A DNA stretch of 64,000 nucleotides from Pseudarthrobacter psychrotolerans (lineage in GTDB: Bacteria > Actinomycetota > Actinomycetes > Actinomycetales > Micrococcaceae), in assembly GCF_009911795.1 (NCBI RefSeq), contig NZ_CP047898.1:1736001-1800000 (forward strand), given 5' to 3'. Every line of letters starts with the position of its first letter. Position 1 is the first letter of the stretch. Below, piece after piece: positions 18,338 through 28,828 of the stretch. Below the pieces are notes generated by a model. That model searched no databases. It saw only the letters and a list, made by a program, of their open reading frames with translations, and had not been told where the DNA came from. A program made the position numbers and the translations under genes.

Positions 18338-20023
18338 CTACTTGGCCGTGATGTTGTAGTAGAGGATTCCGCCATTCCAGCCGGTTTCGGCCTTCACAAC
18401 GTTTTCGCTCCACACGATCGGCTTTGCCTGGTCCCAGAGCGGCAGTCCGGGAAGGTCCTCGAAGAGAACTTCCTGGGCCTGGTTGAACTTGGCATTGGCC
18501 TCATCCGTAGTCTTGGCGGCAAGCCCTTCCTGGAGCAGCTTGTCGAACTTAGGGTTCGAGTACTTCTCGTAGTTGGAGGAAGCGCCCGTTGCCCAGACCG
18601 GTCCGAGGAAGTTGTAGAGCGACGGGTAGTCGCCCTGCCAGCCGGCGCGGCTCAGGCCCGGGAGGGACTGGGACTTGCGCAGGTTCAGTACTTCAGCAAA
18701 CTTAGCGAAGGGCTGGATTTCGGCCTGAATTCCGAGGTTGTTCTTGAAGCCATTGGCTACGGCGTCAATCCATTCCTTGTTGCCACCATCAGTGTTGGAG
18801 GCAATCTGGAGCGGCTTGGATCCGTCGTACGGCTGGATCTTGTCAGCCTGGGCCCACAGGTCCTTAGCCTTGGCAGCGTCGAACTTGAGGACTTCGCTGC
18901 CCTTGAGGTCTGCCTTGAAGCCGTCGATGACGGGCGGGGCGAAGGCCTTGGCCGGGGTGCGGGTTCCGTTGAAGACTACCTTGGCGATCTCTTCGCGGTT
19001 GATGGCGTAGGACAGAGCCTGGCGGCGCAGCTTGCCGGCTTCACCCTGGAAGTTCGGGTTGTAACCCGGGATGTTCAGGGTGGAGTCGGTGGCCACAGCC
19101 TTGGTGGCATTGCGGTCCTGGAAGTCCGTGACGTAGGTCTTCAGTGCGTTGGACGGCAGTACGTCGGTGACGTCCAGGTTATTGCCCTGAAGGTCCGTGT
19201 ATGCGGGGCCCGGATCGGTGTAGAACTTGAAGGTCACGCCGCCGTTCTTCGACTCGCGGGGACCGCTGTAGTCAGCGTTCTTGACGAGGGAGATCGACTG
19301 GTCATGTACCCAGGAACCGGTCTTTTCGAACTTGTACGGACCGTTGCCTACCGGATTTTCGCCGTAGGTTTTGGGGTCTGCCAACGCTGCGGAAGGCAGC
19401 GGGAAGAATGCTGAGTAGCCAAGACGGAGCGACCAGTCAGCTTCCGGCTGTGCCAGCTTCACCGTAAGGGTCGAATCGTCTGTGGCCGTCAGACCCGACA
19501 TCGTCTCGGCGGTGGGCGCCGGCGTGGTGGTCTTCTTGCCATCGGCCGCTGTTGCGGTGGTCACGGCAGAGACATCTGCATAGCCAGCGATGGACTCAAA
19601 GAAGAATCCGTTGTTCTGCAGGTTCTTGGAATTCGCGGCGAAGTTCCAGGAATCAACGAACGTCTTGGCGGTGATCGCTTCACCGTTCGTGAACTTCTGG
19701 CCCTGCTTGACCTTGATGGTCCAGTTCTGAGCGTCCGGCGACTCAATGGACTCTGCAAGCGAGTTGACCGGCTTGCCGTTGGCGTCGTAGCTGCGAAGGC
19801 CTTCGAAGAGCAGTTCGACGACGCGGCCGCCGTAAACTTCGTTCGTATTTGCTGGCAGCAATGGGTTCTGTGGTTCGTTGCTGTACGCGGTGATCACCTT
19901 GTTGGGATCGCCGGCCGACTGGCTGGCACCGTCATTGCTGCCGCCTCCAGCGCCGCAGCCGGTCAGGGCAAGGGCGGCGATGGCCACGATGCCGAGTGCT
20001 TTGGAAGTGCGCGTAAAACGCAT
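18338..20023 (-). CDS. peptide ABC transporter substrate-binding lipoprotein
   Basis: 561 residues, family-5 solute-binding protein. The ATG at 20023 has a perfect AGGAGG six bases upstream; the frame to 20098 is non-coding leader. Lipobox ALALTGC with Cys about 23. Family-5 features include NWTIKVKQGQKFTNGEAITA and the VGNGPYKFE stretch. First gene of the permease-ATPase run, with 125 bases between it and DppB. The intergenic 20024-20300 probably holds its promoter. Confidence 0.93.
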   Translation of the reverse strand: MRFTRTSKALGIVAIAALALTGCGAGGGSNDGASQSAGDPNKVITAYSNEPQNPLLPANTNEVYGGRVVELLFEGLRSYDANGKPVNSLAESIESPDAQNWTIKVKQGQKFTNGEAITAKTFVDSWNFAANSKNLQNNGFFFESIAGYADVSAVTTATAADGKKTTTPAPTAETMSGLTATDDSTLTVKLAQPEADWSLRLGYSAFFPLPSAALADPKTYGENPVGNGPYKFEKTGSWVHDQSISLVKNADYSGPRESKNGGVTFKFYTDPGPAYTDLQGNNLDVTDVLPSNALKTYVTDFQDRNATKAVATDSTLNIPGYNPNFQGEAGKLRRQALSYAINREEIAKVVFNGTRTPAKAFAPPVIDGFKADLKGSEVLKFDAAKAKDLWAQADKIQPYDGSKPLQIASNTDGGNKEWIDAVANGFKNNLGIQAEIQPFAKFAEVLNLRKSQSLPGLSRAGWQGDYPSLYNFLGPVWATGASSNYEKYSNPKFDKLLQEGLAAKTTDEANAKFNQAQEVLFEDLPGLPLWDQAKPIVWSENVVKAETGWNGGILYYNITAK

Positions 20024-20300
20024 TCCGCCTCCTATGAGTTGTGGGAGATATTCAGGGGAAATCTTTTGCTCCCCGGCAGGCAAATCACAGGTTCTCACTG
20101 TGACGTGGCCTACATATACGAGTAGCCTAACCGCACAAAGTCCAAATACTGGTACTCCGTTGCCAAACCGTAACCAGTTAATCGTTAATAACTAGCCGGT
20201 ACCCGGAAGTTGCGCAAGTCACATGCTACTCGCTGGTAAGGGATGCTGCGAATCGAGACGGGGACGGACTCCCATCACGTCGACGAGCCGCCAGGACGGC

Positions 20301-22062
20301 CTATTTCAGGCGCCACTCCCACACATTCCACCAGACGCCCAAAGGGCCGGAGCTGGGCCTGATACCCGTGACACGGCTGCTGAAGGCGATGGTTCCGGTG
20401 GTCTGGTAGAGCGGTAGCCCGTAGGCGCTTTCCCAGACACGTTTGTCGATGCCGGCCAACAGTTCGTCCTGCTTTGCCAGGTCCGTGGTGCTGGCCAGTT
20501 TCGCCATTGCTTTGTCCGCGTCGTCGTCGGAAAATCCGTTGAAGTTGCTGCCGCCACCGGTTTTGAAGATCTGTGGGACGCGGCTGACGCCGACCCCGGG
20601 TCCGATGGAGCCGAGGATGGCGGCGTCGTAGCTGCCGCCGCCGAGCGCTTTCGCCCAGTCCGAACTGCCGAGACCCGCGTCTTCAACCTTGAAGCCAGCG
20701 AGGCGGGCAGACTCGCGGATCAGGGAAAAGGCCCGTACCCGGTTGGGGTTGTCCTTGTTGTACAGGATGCGGACCGTCGGAGCAGCAGCGCGCAATTGCG
20801 ACTTCGCGCCCTGGATGTCCACATCGGAGTATTTGGCCGAACCGTTGTCCTTCACGGTGTCCTGATACTTCGGCTGGGCTGGAAGGAAGACGTGGGAGTC
20901 CAGGGGTTTTGAGCCGGCGACAAATCCGCCCACCACGTCGTCCACGATCTCCTGCCGCGGTACGGTCTTCAGAAACGCTTCCCGGACGTCCTTGTCCGCG
21001 AACGGTCCCGAGAAGTTGAGATCGAGGTGGTCGTAACCGGACTGGCTGAAGCGCTGGACGGTGTTGCCCTGCTGCACCAGCCCGTCGAAGAGGCTTTCGG
21101 TACCGGCAGAGGGCTGCGGGGCGATGATGTCCGCCTGGCCGTTCCTGAGCGCGGCGATGGCCGTAGAGGCGGCACCGGTGAACCGTACGGTGATCTCATC
21201 CAGATAGGGCTCCGGACCCCAGACATAGTCCTTGTTCCGGACCAGCCGGATAGAGGCGCCCGGAACTATGTCCCTGACGATGTAGGGGCCGCTGGAAAGG
21301 TACATAACCGGGTCATCCGGAAGTGCCTTGGTGTCGAAACCTGAGTTCCAGAAGTCGCTGACCCGCTTCAGCGGAGCGTTTACCGAAGGCTGCTTGGTGT
21401 CGCCCCGGGGCGAGTCCCTGATCAGGTCCACGAGGTTGTCTTCGTCGTTGAGGCCGCTCTTGGCGGCCACAACATGGGCGGGGAGCCCGACGTCGAACGC
21501 TACTTCCCAATCAGCGTACGGCGAAGCGTATTCGAGGGTGATGGAACGCCCGTCGCTGCCGATCTCCGGGAGTGCGGTGGCCGCCAGGCCTGTTTTATCA
21601 GCCGCGGACGAAAAGTACGTTGTGCCGGTCCCGGCGTGAGGTTCAGCGTCGTCGAAGTAGCCCGAGCCGGCCGCCCAGGACAGGAGGAGGTCGCCGGCGT
21701 CGATGGCTTCGCCGTCGGACCATTTCACACCCTCGTTGACGGTGTACTTCACCTTCAGCGGCCTGTCGGAGATCTTTTCGTACCGGCCGAATTTCTCGTT
21801 CCGGACCACCTTTTCGGTGTCATCCACGTAGTAGAACCCGAATGGGTGATGTGGCCGATCTTGGTGTTGATGTCCGTGTTTCCGTCGGCGCTGAACGGGT
21901 TGAAGGACGTGAAGGCATTCACCTCTGCCACGGTGGCGCTGCCGCCGCGGTTCGTCTCACCGACCACCACGGGAGGCGCTCCCCCGAAGGGGAGCATCCC
22001 GAGATAACCAGCGCCGCAGCGACAGCACCGGTGATGACCTGAATCAGACGCCTCAGGGGCAT
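20301..22062 (-). pseudogene. second peptide-binding lipoprotein, two one-base frameshifts
   Basis: Family-5 solute-binding protein, about 587 residues if repaired. The start is ATG 22062 (GGAGA upstream) with a signal peptide and lipobox ALVISGC (Cys 23). The frame breaks at the C-run 21981-21985 (one more base gives CSPSGGAPPVVVGE) and at 21837-21839 (one more base gives HSGFYYVDDTEK). From there 508 residues are open to the stop (LKVKYTVNEGVKWSDGEAID, SSGPYIVRD). Both breaks are missing bases in C/G runs, so a functional gene mis-sequenced is more likely than decay. Lies upstream of the transporter operon. Confidence 0.88.
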
Positions 22063-22090
22063 GCCGTCTCCTTTGCCTGTCCGGAATCAG

Positions 22091-22105
22091 ACGTTGAAGC
22101 GGAAC
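22091..22105. repeat. left attachment site (direct repeat) of integrative element
   Basis: ACGTTGAAGCGGAAC, repeated exactly at 41512-41526. Read on the minus strand it encodes FRFNV, the C-terminal end typical of the GTPase YchF, a known integration target. Left end of the element whose integrase lies at the other end. Confidence 0.7.
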
Positions 22106-22197
22106 GTTGCCCGCACATCCATCCGTTATAGTAGCTCGTTGAAATCCCCCAGATCACGCCGATTTCAGTACTGTTGGGTGTTAGCTGTTATAGCCCG

Positions 22198-22229
22198 TTT
22201 GCGGACTTTTTGCGGACTTTTTGCGGACT
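22198..22229 (+). repeat. integrase arm-type repeats, left end
   Basis: Three copies of TTTGCGGACT spaced 11 bases apart (22198, 22209, 22220). The core is also found twice at the right end of the element, at 41447-41466. Confidence 0.65.
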
Positions 22230-22402
22230 GCTCGCCAGAAAGTGCCGTCCGGTAATGGAACTGACCAGATTGAAGGCCGGGCGCACAGTGGCTGCCCTTG
22301 CTGGTCGTGAGACATGGCTCAACTGTTACGCCGAAGCCGCACACGGACAAAGGCCAGCCCCTGTTGAGTTCTGCCTGGATGTGGCATCGTCACTGTGAGG
22401 GC

Positions 22403-22849
22403 TTAGCCCTGCATAGCCGACGATTCCTTTGACTCCTTTGCGATAGCTTCCAGCTGGGCATCTGAGATGAGCGGAATCGTCATGCCCGGCAGTCCGCTCT
22501 GAGCCGTCAGCGTTGCTATGAGTTGGCGGTGATATGGGTAAGTGACCCTCATAGCCAGCGACGACAGATAAGAATCAATTCCTTTGGCGTCGCCATCGCC
22601 CCTGATATCGAATTCAGAGCGAAACTTCGTCTCAATACTAACGATGACGTTTTCATTAGCGTCCTTCAACTCAACGGTGCATCGCGTGCTTCGGAAGTTC
22701 TGAGTCTCCGTCGGCTGCTCCAGGTTCATTCCCAGGGAAGCCTGACCGTCATCACCCGTTTCAAATGCAAAACCTCTTTCGAACTTGATGCCTTCAAGCA
22801 CAATTGCCTGGACCTCAATTATGGATTCCTGCGAGTTAGTGGTCGACAT
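22403..22849 (-). CDS. SecB-like chaperone of a TAC toxin-antitoxin system
   Basis: 148 residues with the SecB-like pattern: an N-terminal beta strand pair (IEVQAIVLEGIKFERGF), a central LKDANENVIVSIETKF, and a C-terminal PYHRQLIATLTAQSGLPGM. In toxin-antitoxin-chaperone systems such as Mycobacterium tuberculosis Rv1955-1957, the SecB-like protein protects the antitoxin from degradation. It lies downstream of the antitoxin and toxin in the same direction, which is that gene order. Confidence 0.78.
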   Translation of the reverse strand: MSTTNSQESIIEVQAIVLEGIKFERGFAFETGDDGQASLGMNLEQPTETQNFRSTRCTVELKDANENVIVSIETKFRSEFDIRGDGDAKGIDSYLSSLAMRVTYPYHRQLIATLTAQSGLPGMTIPLISDAQLEAIAKESKESSAMQG

Positions 22850-23026
22850 AATTCCTGTCCGAATCCGCTTCTGTAAGTGCTACTTCCAACGCTCCTATCG
22901 ACCACGAAACAGAAGGCAATTTATGATGCAGCCTCTTGACTTCGGGCACGTAGGTCCTAGAAATTACCCAGTCCGCTAGGGCCGACGGCAGTTCCATTGG
23001 GTCCATGCTAGTGCGCTGGCCGATCA

Positions 23027-23479
23027 CTATCTCGTGGCCCGCCCCGCGCTGGCATGGAAGGTGTAAGCTCGGCCAACTCCGGATGAAGACAGGACCGGGC
23101 TTTCCCAGCACTTCATCAGCGCTGCACCTGTCGCCTTGCGAGCATCGGCATCCCTGCGACCACGGGAACGAGGCTTCGACAAGGCATTCGCGGCAGGATC
23201 AACTGGCAGCGCTTCCAAGCGCAGAGAATAACCAGCCGCGCGCAAGTAGCGCGCCAACGTAGTAATCCGCAAATTGCCGTCACCGGACAGCACCTGGGAG
23301 ACCCGGCTCTCTCCCACACCCAAGGCCTCCGCAATCTCTCGCTGACTTAGGCCAGACGCACGAACCACCTTATTGAGGAGGCCCACAGCATCAAAAGAAG
23401 CTTCCGCGGCCGCCATTTCCACTCGGCCCTCAACGGTCGATTCAGCAATCTCAACCTCGGACTTGTTCGTCTCGGTCAT
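23027..23479 (-). CDS. HigA-like antitoxin with helix-turn-helix
   Basis: 150 residues. The XRE/HigA helix-turn-helix is at about residues 44-95 (SGLSQREIAEALGVGESRVS, LSGDGNLRITTLARYLRAAG). The C-terminal 50 residues are extra, as in chaperone-addicted antitoxins whose C-terminus binds the SecB-like partner. Its start overlaps the toxin end by 29 bases. Expected to repress its own operon. Confidence 0.82.
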   Translation of the reverse strand: MTETNKSEVEIAESTVEGRVEMAAAEASFDAVGLLNKVVRASGLSQREIAEALGVGESRVSQVLSGDGNLRITTLARYLRAAGYSLRLEALPVDPAANALSKPRSRGRRDADARKATGAALMKCWESPVLSSSGVGRAYTFHASAGRATR

Positions 23480-23975
23480 GATTCACATCTTCTTTCCTTA
23501 TTTGCATTGCCCGCAGTATTTCTTCAGGTGGCGCCTTTGCCTCAGTCTTAGGAAAACTGTTCGCCAATCGCAAAAAATAATCGAAATCCATAGGGATAAG
23601 CCACTTTACTTTCCCATCAAATTCCTCATGCCGGTCCCCGGGCTTCGGAGTCCAACTGCCCTGACCATTTGTATCGTAGAAGGCCAGTCGCATAATGCCG
23701 ACCTTAAGCTCCCACACGCCGTCTTGAAGACGGTTATATGAGAGAAAGTCCTCAAGATCCTCCCCGTTTGCGATCTTCTTGCATAGCGCTAAGAAACGGT
23801 AGTACTCCTTGACTTGCCGCTCGTCGGGAAGCTCACCAACCTCAGGATCGTCCCAATATCCAGTTTTCAATTCATCTAAGAACACAGCAGCAGGAGCCGC
23901 CAAGGAGGCATCCACTGCACATGCAACCTGACCGTACTGGCCTACTGCAATGATCCTACGTTCCACTTTACTCAA
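23451..23975 (-). CDS. RelE/HigB-type toxin
   Basis: About 174 residues from TTG 23975, which has GGGGAG seven bases upstream; the open frame extends to 24032 without such a site. The RelE/HigB (Gp49-like) pattern is clear: FLDELKTGY, DGVWELKVGIMRLAFYD, then NSFPKTEAKAPPEEILRA near the end (the usual HxFxKKxxKTPxxEI motif). Predicted ribosome-dependent mRNA interferase. First gene of the TAC operon. It is longer than usual for the family (100-120) with an insertion before the final motif. Confidence 0.78.
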   Translation of the reverse strand: MSKVERRIIAVGQYGQVACAVDASLAAPAAVFLDELKTGYWDDPEVGELPDERQVKEYYRFLALCKKIANGEDLEDFLSYNRLQDGVWELKVGIMRLAFYDTNGQGSWTPKPGDRHEEFDGKVKWLIPMDFDYFLRLANSFPKTEAKAPPEEILRAMQIRKEDVNHDRDEQVRG

Positions 23976-25868
23976 TTGTAAACTCCCCAACCCCCGCTTT
24001 GTTCCCTGCGTGCCTCTCGCAACCGATCGCACACGCTACGCATTGGATCATCAAGCAGCGGGTGTTACCTACAAGATCTGTCATCTCCCCTGGACTGCTG
24101 CTCAGTAATGCCAGTGCAGTTTACCTCGGCTGTGAGGCCGCGAATGCAGAAAACGCAAAGCGAAGCCCGCTGGTTGACCCTTCGAGGATTCACGGCTCTG
24201 GCGGTCTAGGGCGCTGGCTGGTCAGCACGTCGCCTGTCGTCGGGCCGCTGCCGCGGGGAAAGGCTTCAAGACCAGACGGGGTGACGTTCACACCCTGTCT
24301 GGTTGGCCTTCACGGCCTGTTTACCGGGACGGGATGCAGCCGGTGGGACTTCACCACCTGCGCTCCAAAACTGCACCTCAAAAAGGGGGCACCAAGCAAG
24401 GAAGTGTCGGCGTCGTCGACCCGCAGCGAACATCACAATCTTTCAGCGGCCATCACCACTGCGTAAGAACCCCGGAACTGCCGGCCCAACCAACACATTT
24501 TCAATCCCCACGAAGCGACAGCGTCCCTGGACCACTCACTCCCGTTGGTACCGCCCGAATTAAAAAGTTCCGATGGTGCGCGTCCTATGCGGACTCACTC
24601 ATCGAGGGCGCCGCGCGACAAGCGGGCGCAATGCTGAACCCAACCCGGGCTGACGCGCTTCGATGAGGAACACATCATCGAAGGTGGGGCCGGCGTATCC
24701 GGAGGGTGCCATGCTGACGAATTGGAGCCTTGCGCTCGGGCCGTGACGGTGCCAGGTATCCGCGCGTCCTACCCGGATGCGTCTACGCGCGCCAGGTTCG
24801 TCACTCGTCTTGCCCTGGTCTATGTCCGTGACGTTCGTTTCCCGGGCGGGCTGTACGTTGCCGGAGATGGAGAGGTTTCTTGGAATATTTCGATTGACGT
24901 GGATAAGCTCGACCAGGCGGCTGAGGTACCACGAAAGGTTCCTTCAGAAGCGGACGACCGCAAAGCAGGACTGATAGTCAAAACACGCCAGCAACCGCTG
25001 TCAGAAGCTTCACGATGATCCGCACCATTGAGGCCCGACAACCCTTTTCGTCGAGGCCCATGATCCCCGCCTCAACGAAGAGGAACTGAATACCGCAGTG
25101 GACGCAGCCAATCCAGCGCGCCCTGGAAGCGGGCCGGCACGGCATTCTGGTGCCCCCACGGGAACACAACCTTCGCCGTCGACGTCAATGCCCAAGTCCC
25201 CAACGGACAGACCCTGGAAGAGGAAGCGTTCCCTGATGGGGCCCTTCCCTGGCACCAGCCCTAGCGAGGACTCTCTCGCTGTCGTACGGCACCGATTGTC
25301 CTGGCCGCCAGCGGGCAACACATGTGGCCATACAATGCAAAATGATGGAAATCCTATGGGCCGTCGGTGGGCAGTTTTGATTGGTCGCCAACACTGCCCG
25401 AGGCCCGAGTCACCAGTCCAGCCGTCCAAGGTGTCACCTACGCCATAGATGTTCCGCCTCTCCCCAACAGAGGGGTGCCTCAAAGTTTCCGTTACTCACG
25501 AGGTCAGCGTTGGCAGGGGCCACCATGCCTGGTGGTGTAGCGACATGGCCCTCGGGCGCGGCACCCGTTGTTCTTTGCTCGCCTCAGTGAACCAGGCCGT
25601 AAATCCCTTCTTGTCATTGTCGTAGGCCTTCATCGGCCCACGTGGTGGATAGTCCGGAAGCCCGTGTCTCCCCCTAAGGGTGAGATCTCTCCGGGTCGTG
25701 CATCAGCGCGCCATTGGCTGGCCCTATTGCCCCGCTCTGTTTACGACGCGGCGACAGTTGGGGCGAAGGGGTGGTCGGGCGCCCGGACGCTGAACCCGGC
25801 TTTACCCTTTGGCGCGGCTGCATGGGGAAGGGCCCACGAGAAGAGCGTCGCGATGTCCGCCGGATTGA
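23976..25868. other. 1.9-kb region without intact genes; decayed coding remnants
   Basis: No frame of convincing coding quality. A remnant can be read on the + strand at about 25010-25264 by switching frames: LNEEELNTAVDAA, ALEAGRHGILV, and NTTFAVDVNAQVPNGQTLEE before a stop at about 25264. This looks like a broken small gene. The rest (23999-24700 and 25300-25868) shows short open frames on both strands with no bias. Confidence 0.5.
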
Positions 25869-28828
25869 CTACGTCGGCAGGCAGAGATCCGGGTTTCGAG
25901 AATGCGTTTTGGCCGTTCCACTGATCAGCTGCGAGGGTAAGTATGATAGCCCAGTTGTCCGGGAAGAGGGATCGTTCGGCTCCTTCTCCTTGGTGAATAG
26001 GTCTTCAAGGGGCTGTCGTGTCCATTGAGAGGATCCAGAAAAGTCTCCGCGTTCGCGTCTGTTTCGTTCGACGATTGGGAACTGATTAGCTCTCGTCTCA
26101 TCGAGATCAATCATCCGGATGATTGGATCTCTTAGAGGAATTGCCATGACGACTTTGAACTCTGTGATGTTTCCCTTGCTGATGGCTTCTTTGACGAATT
26201 GAATGTCAGCGTCAGCAAGACCTGGTTTGCTCCACGCAAAAAGAGATAGCGCGTCAACAACGACCTGTGCCGGCACGAGACCTGTTTTGGCTTCGTAGGA
26301 AGAAAGTTTCTCGGTGGCCGTCGCGTATTGGAAAGTTTCCATGTCCGTAAGACGGTTGAGCACGGGCGCCATTGCCATCAGATTTTCGCAGTTCTTGCTT
26401 TGCTTCGGATCCCGGGGCGGCAGATAAAAAAAGTCCTTGAAGCGGTCGCCTTTGGCATATTGGACAATCTGAGCGTTGTACATGCGGCTGCGTGCAGTCG
26501 GCCTGAGCCAAGGCAGGCTCTGTGATACGAGCGGGGGGATGTCGATAGGGCGTACCTGCGGCTGCCCGTTTTCGTCCAGTTCAGCGAACTGTTCAAGCTG
26601 GTCCCGAAACTCTTCCTCGTCGCCAATCATCGATTCAAAAGCTTCGTAAAGGTCATAGGGCTTAGGGTTCCTGGCCGAGGCCGGGACATTGCGTGCGATG
26701 TATAGCCGCACCAGATCCCGATATCCGGGTCGATACCCGAACCAGCGGCCCATCTGCATCAGGGTGTCTGCTGCCAGTGCTCTTCGTGAGTACCACGTCA
26801 CGGTGAGGCCTTCAATCGTGTAGCCACGGGAGAGCTTAGCCCCGCCGACGAGCATTTTCCACACGGGCCCCTTCTGGAAGTCGGCTCCGGCCTGGGTATA
26901 TTCGCTGTCTTTGTCGCCGTTGACGACCGCAATTGGGCGGATCCCATCCTCGACGCGCTTCACGACTTCGGGAAGGTAGACTGCGACGTCGTCGAACGAG
27001 GAGGGCACAGGGTGTGTCCGTGGATCGGGAAGCTCAGAATCGGTCCTCTGCGTCAGTTCTTGCATGACTACGGCGAAGTCGTCTGCCCATAGTTCTGCCA
27101 TGCGGTCATAGCCGTCGAAGCCCAGGTAATCGGATCTCTTCCATAACCGGTGTATTTCGTCCGCCAGAGCGTTGTGCTCGACTTGCCTGACGGATTCATG
27201 GAAGAGCATGGTGTGGTGCTTGAAGTCGCCCCGACTGCCCCTGGCTTTGCGCCAAAGCTTGATTGCGCCGGAGAGAACGAACGAATCCATGGCTCTTTGC
27301 ATTTCACGCTGCCTGAGTTCAATCAGGTTGGGCGTTGAGGATATATCTCTCACATACGCTGCTTGATTACTTGTTGCAGCAGTCTTGGTCTCGCCGGGTG
27401 CAAGGACTAGATATCGGTCGTGGAAGGACCGGCCTCCCATGTAGGCGTTTGGTGGAGTCAGGCTGAAAATGAAGTCCTTGGGGTAGATGTCATCGACGTC
27501 CGAAGCGTCAATGAAGACGTTTGCGAAGGGGGTTGCCGTGTATCCCACATACTGGGCGCGCGGCAAGATCCCCAAGAGTTCTGACAAGAGTTTGTTGATG
27601 GCGGTCCGCTCTCGGGCCTGCTTATCTTCTTCCTCCTGTTCCTCTTTGGTGAGCTTCACAGGGGGTTTTTTGGTGTTGATTCCGGCCTGATCGGCCTCAT
27701 CATCGATGATCAGCGCGGGATAGTCCTGAGTGTTGCCCCGGATCTGTTTGAGGTCTTTGATGAGCTTGCGCAGGACGGTTGCGTTCTTCTTGATCACGAC
27801 GAGCCGGACAGGAGTGTCCCACAGGTTATCCGGGTGGTAAATCTTCTGTTGGTTACGGATGTGCGATTTGTAATCAAGAGTATCGAGGCCAGCTTTAAGT
27901 GACTTATAGTCGTCCGTGCTTTTCGTAAGGCGGATAATATGCGGGACTCCCGGAACGCTCTCCGGGTCATAGCCGAACTTTACGAACTGGTCGCCTGCTA
28001 ACCAGTCTGAGTCCTGGTTTGCTATGTAGTCGATGTCTCTCGCGAGTACTTCGTCCGAAAGGTCGATTCCACCAACGATGTTTTCGAAGCCGACGAGTTC
28101 CTTGTCTAGGCGCCGTTGGGTCTGGCTTCGGAGGAGCTCAAGTGTTCCGGTGAGAACGATGATCAGGCGATAGCCAGCGTCGATCGCTTTGGCTACCGTG
28201 CCTGTGAAGTTGGCCGTTTTTCCACTTTGGACGTGCCCTACGACAAGGCCTTTAGTCTGGTAGGTTTCGTCCCATGTGGGGTCGGCGAACCGGCTAACGA
28301 TTTCTGTGGTTGATTCGTCCAACGCCACGATTGCTTCAGGAGCGAATCCGCGGCGTTTGAGTATCCCTGGTAAACGTCCCAGTAGTGGCTGCGCGTCCGC
28401 CGCTCCGATGAGTACCATGGCCACCGGCCGTCGTCGGTGGGGTTCGCGACGATCGTGCCAGCATTGATGATCGGGTAGGCAGAGTTGATCAAGTCAAATT
28501 CATGCTCGGAAAAGCCGAGTCTTCCCAGCACGTACGAGCGCCGTTCCGGGCCCTTCGGATGGGTAGCGGGCTTCGGCGCCTCGCTGAGCCACTGTGCATC
28601 GGTGGTCTGATCCCACCTTGACAAGGCCAAACGGAATTCGACTTGTGCGGGATCGTTCGGATCCCCTTCCAGGGTAAGGAGGCCGGTCAGCTCCGAAGGT
28701 GTGATCGTCTCGACGCCGTCTTCCTCCAGGGAGAAATTGACACGGTTGAGGAGTAGCTTCGGGCCCTTCTCGGCAATCATTGCGATGGCACTCGTGATTG
28801 CGTCTTTTCGGGTTTCGATAATGGACAT
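25869..28828 (-). pseudogene. Z1-domain helicase-like ATPase, one-base frameshift
   Basis: About 986 residues if repaired. ATG 28828 overlaps the stop of the preceding gene by one base. The N-terminal 155 residues (MSIIETRKDAIT... to SHYWDVYQGY) and the rest are in different frames; one extra base at about 28360 joins them (QGYLKRRGF). Walker A-like GHVQSGKTAN, Walker B LIIDDEAD, GYTATPFANV, and the Z1 hallmark GGAKLSRGYTIEGLTV with MQMGRWFGYRPGY are present. Z1 proteins are predicted superfamily-II helicases in MORC-linked restriction systems. Likely functional and mis-sequenced. Confidence 0.88.

Noticed and set aside
16998..18359. 453-codon frame antisense to the peptide permeases
   Set aside because: Shadow; polar composition opposite to the membrane genes.
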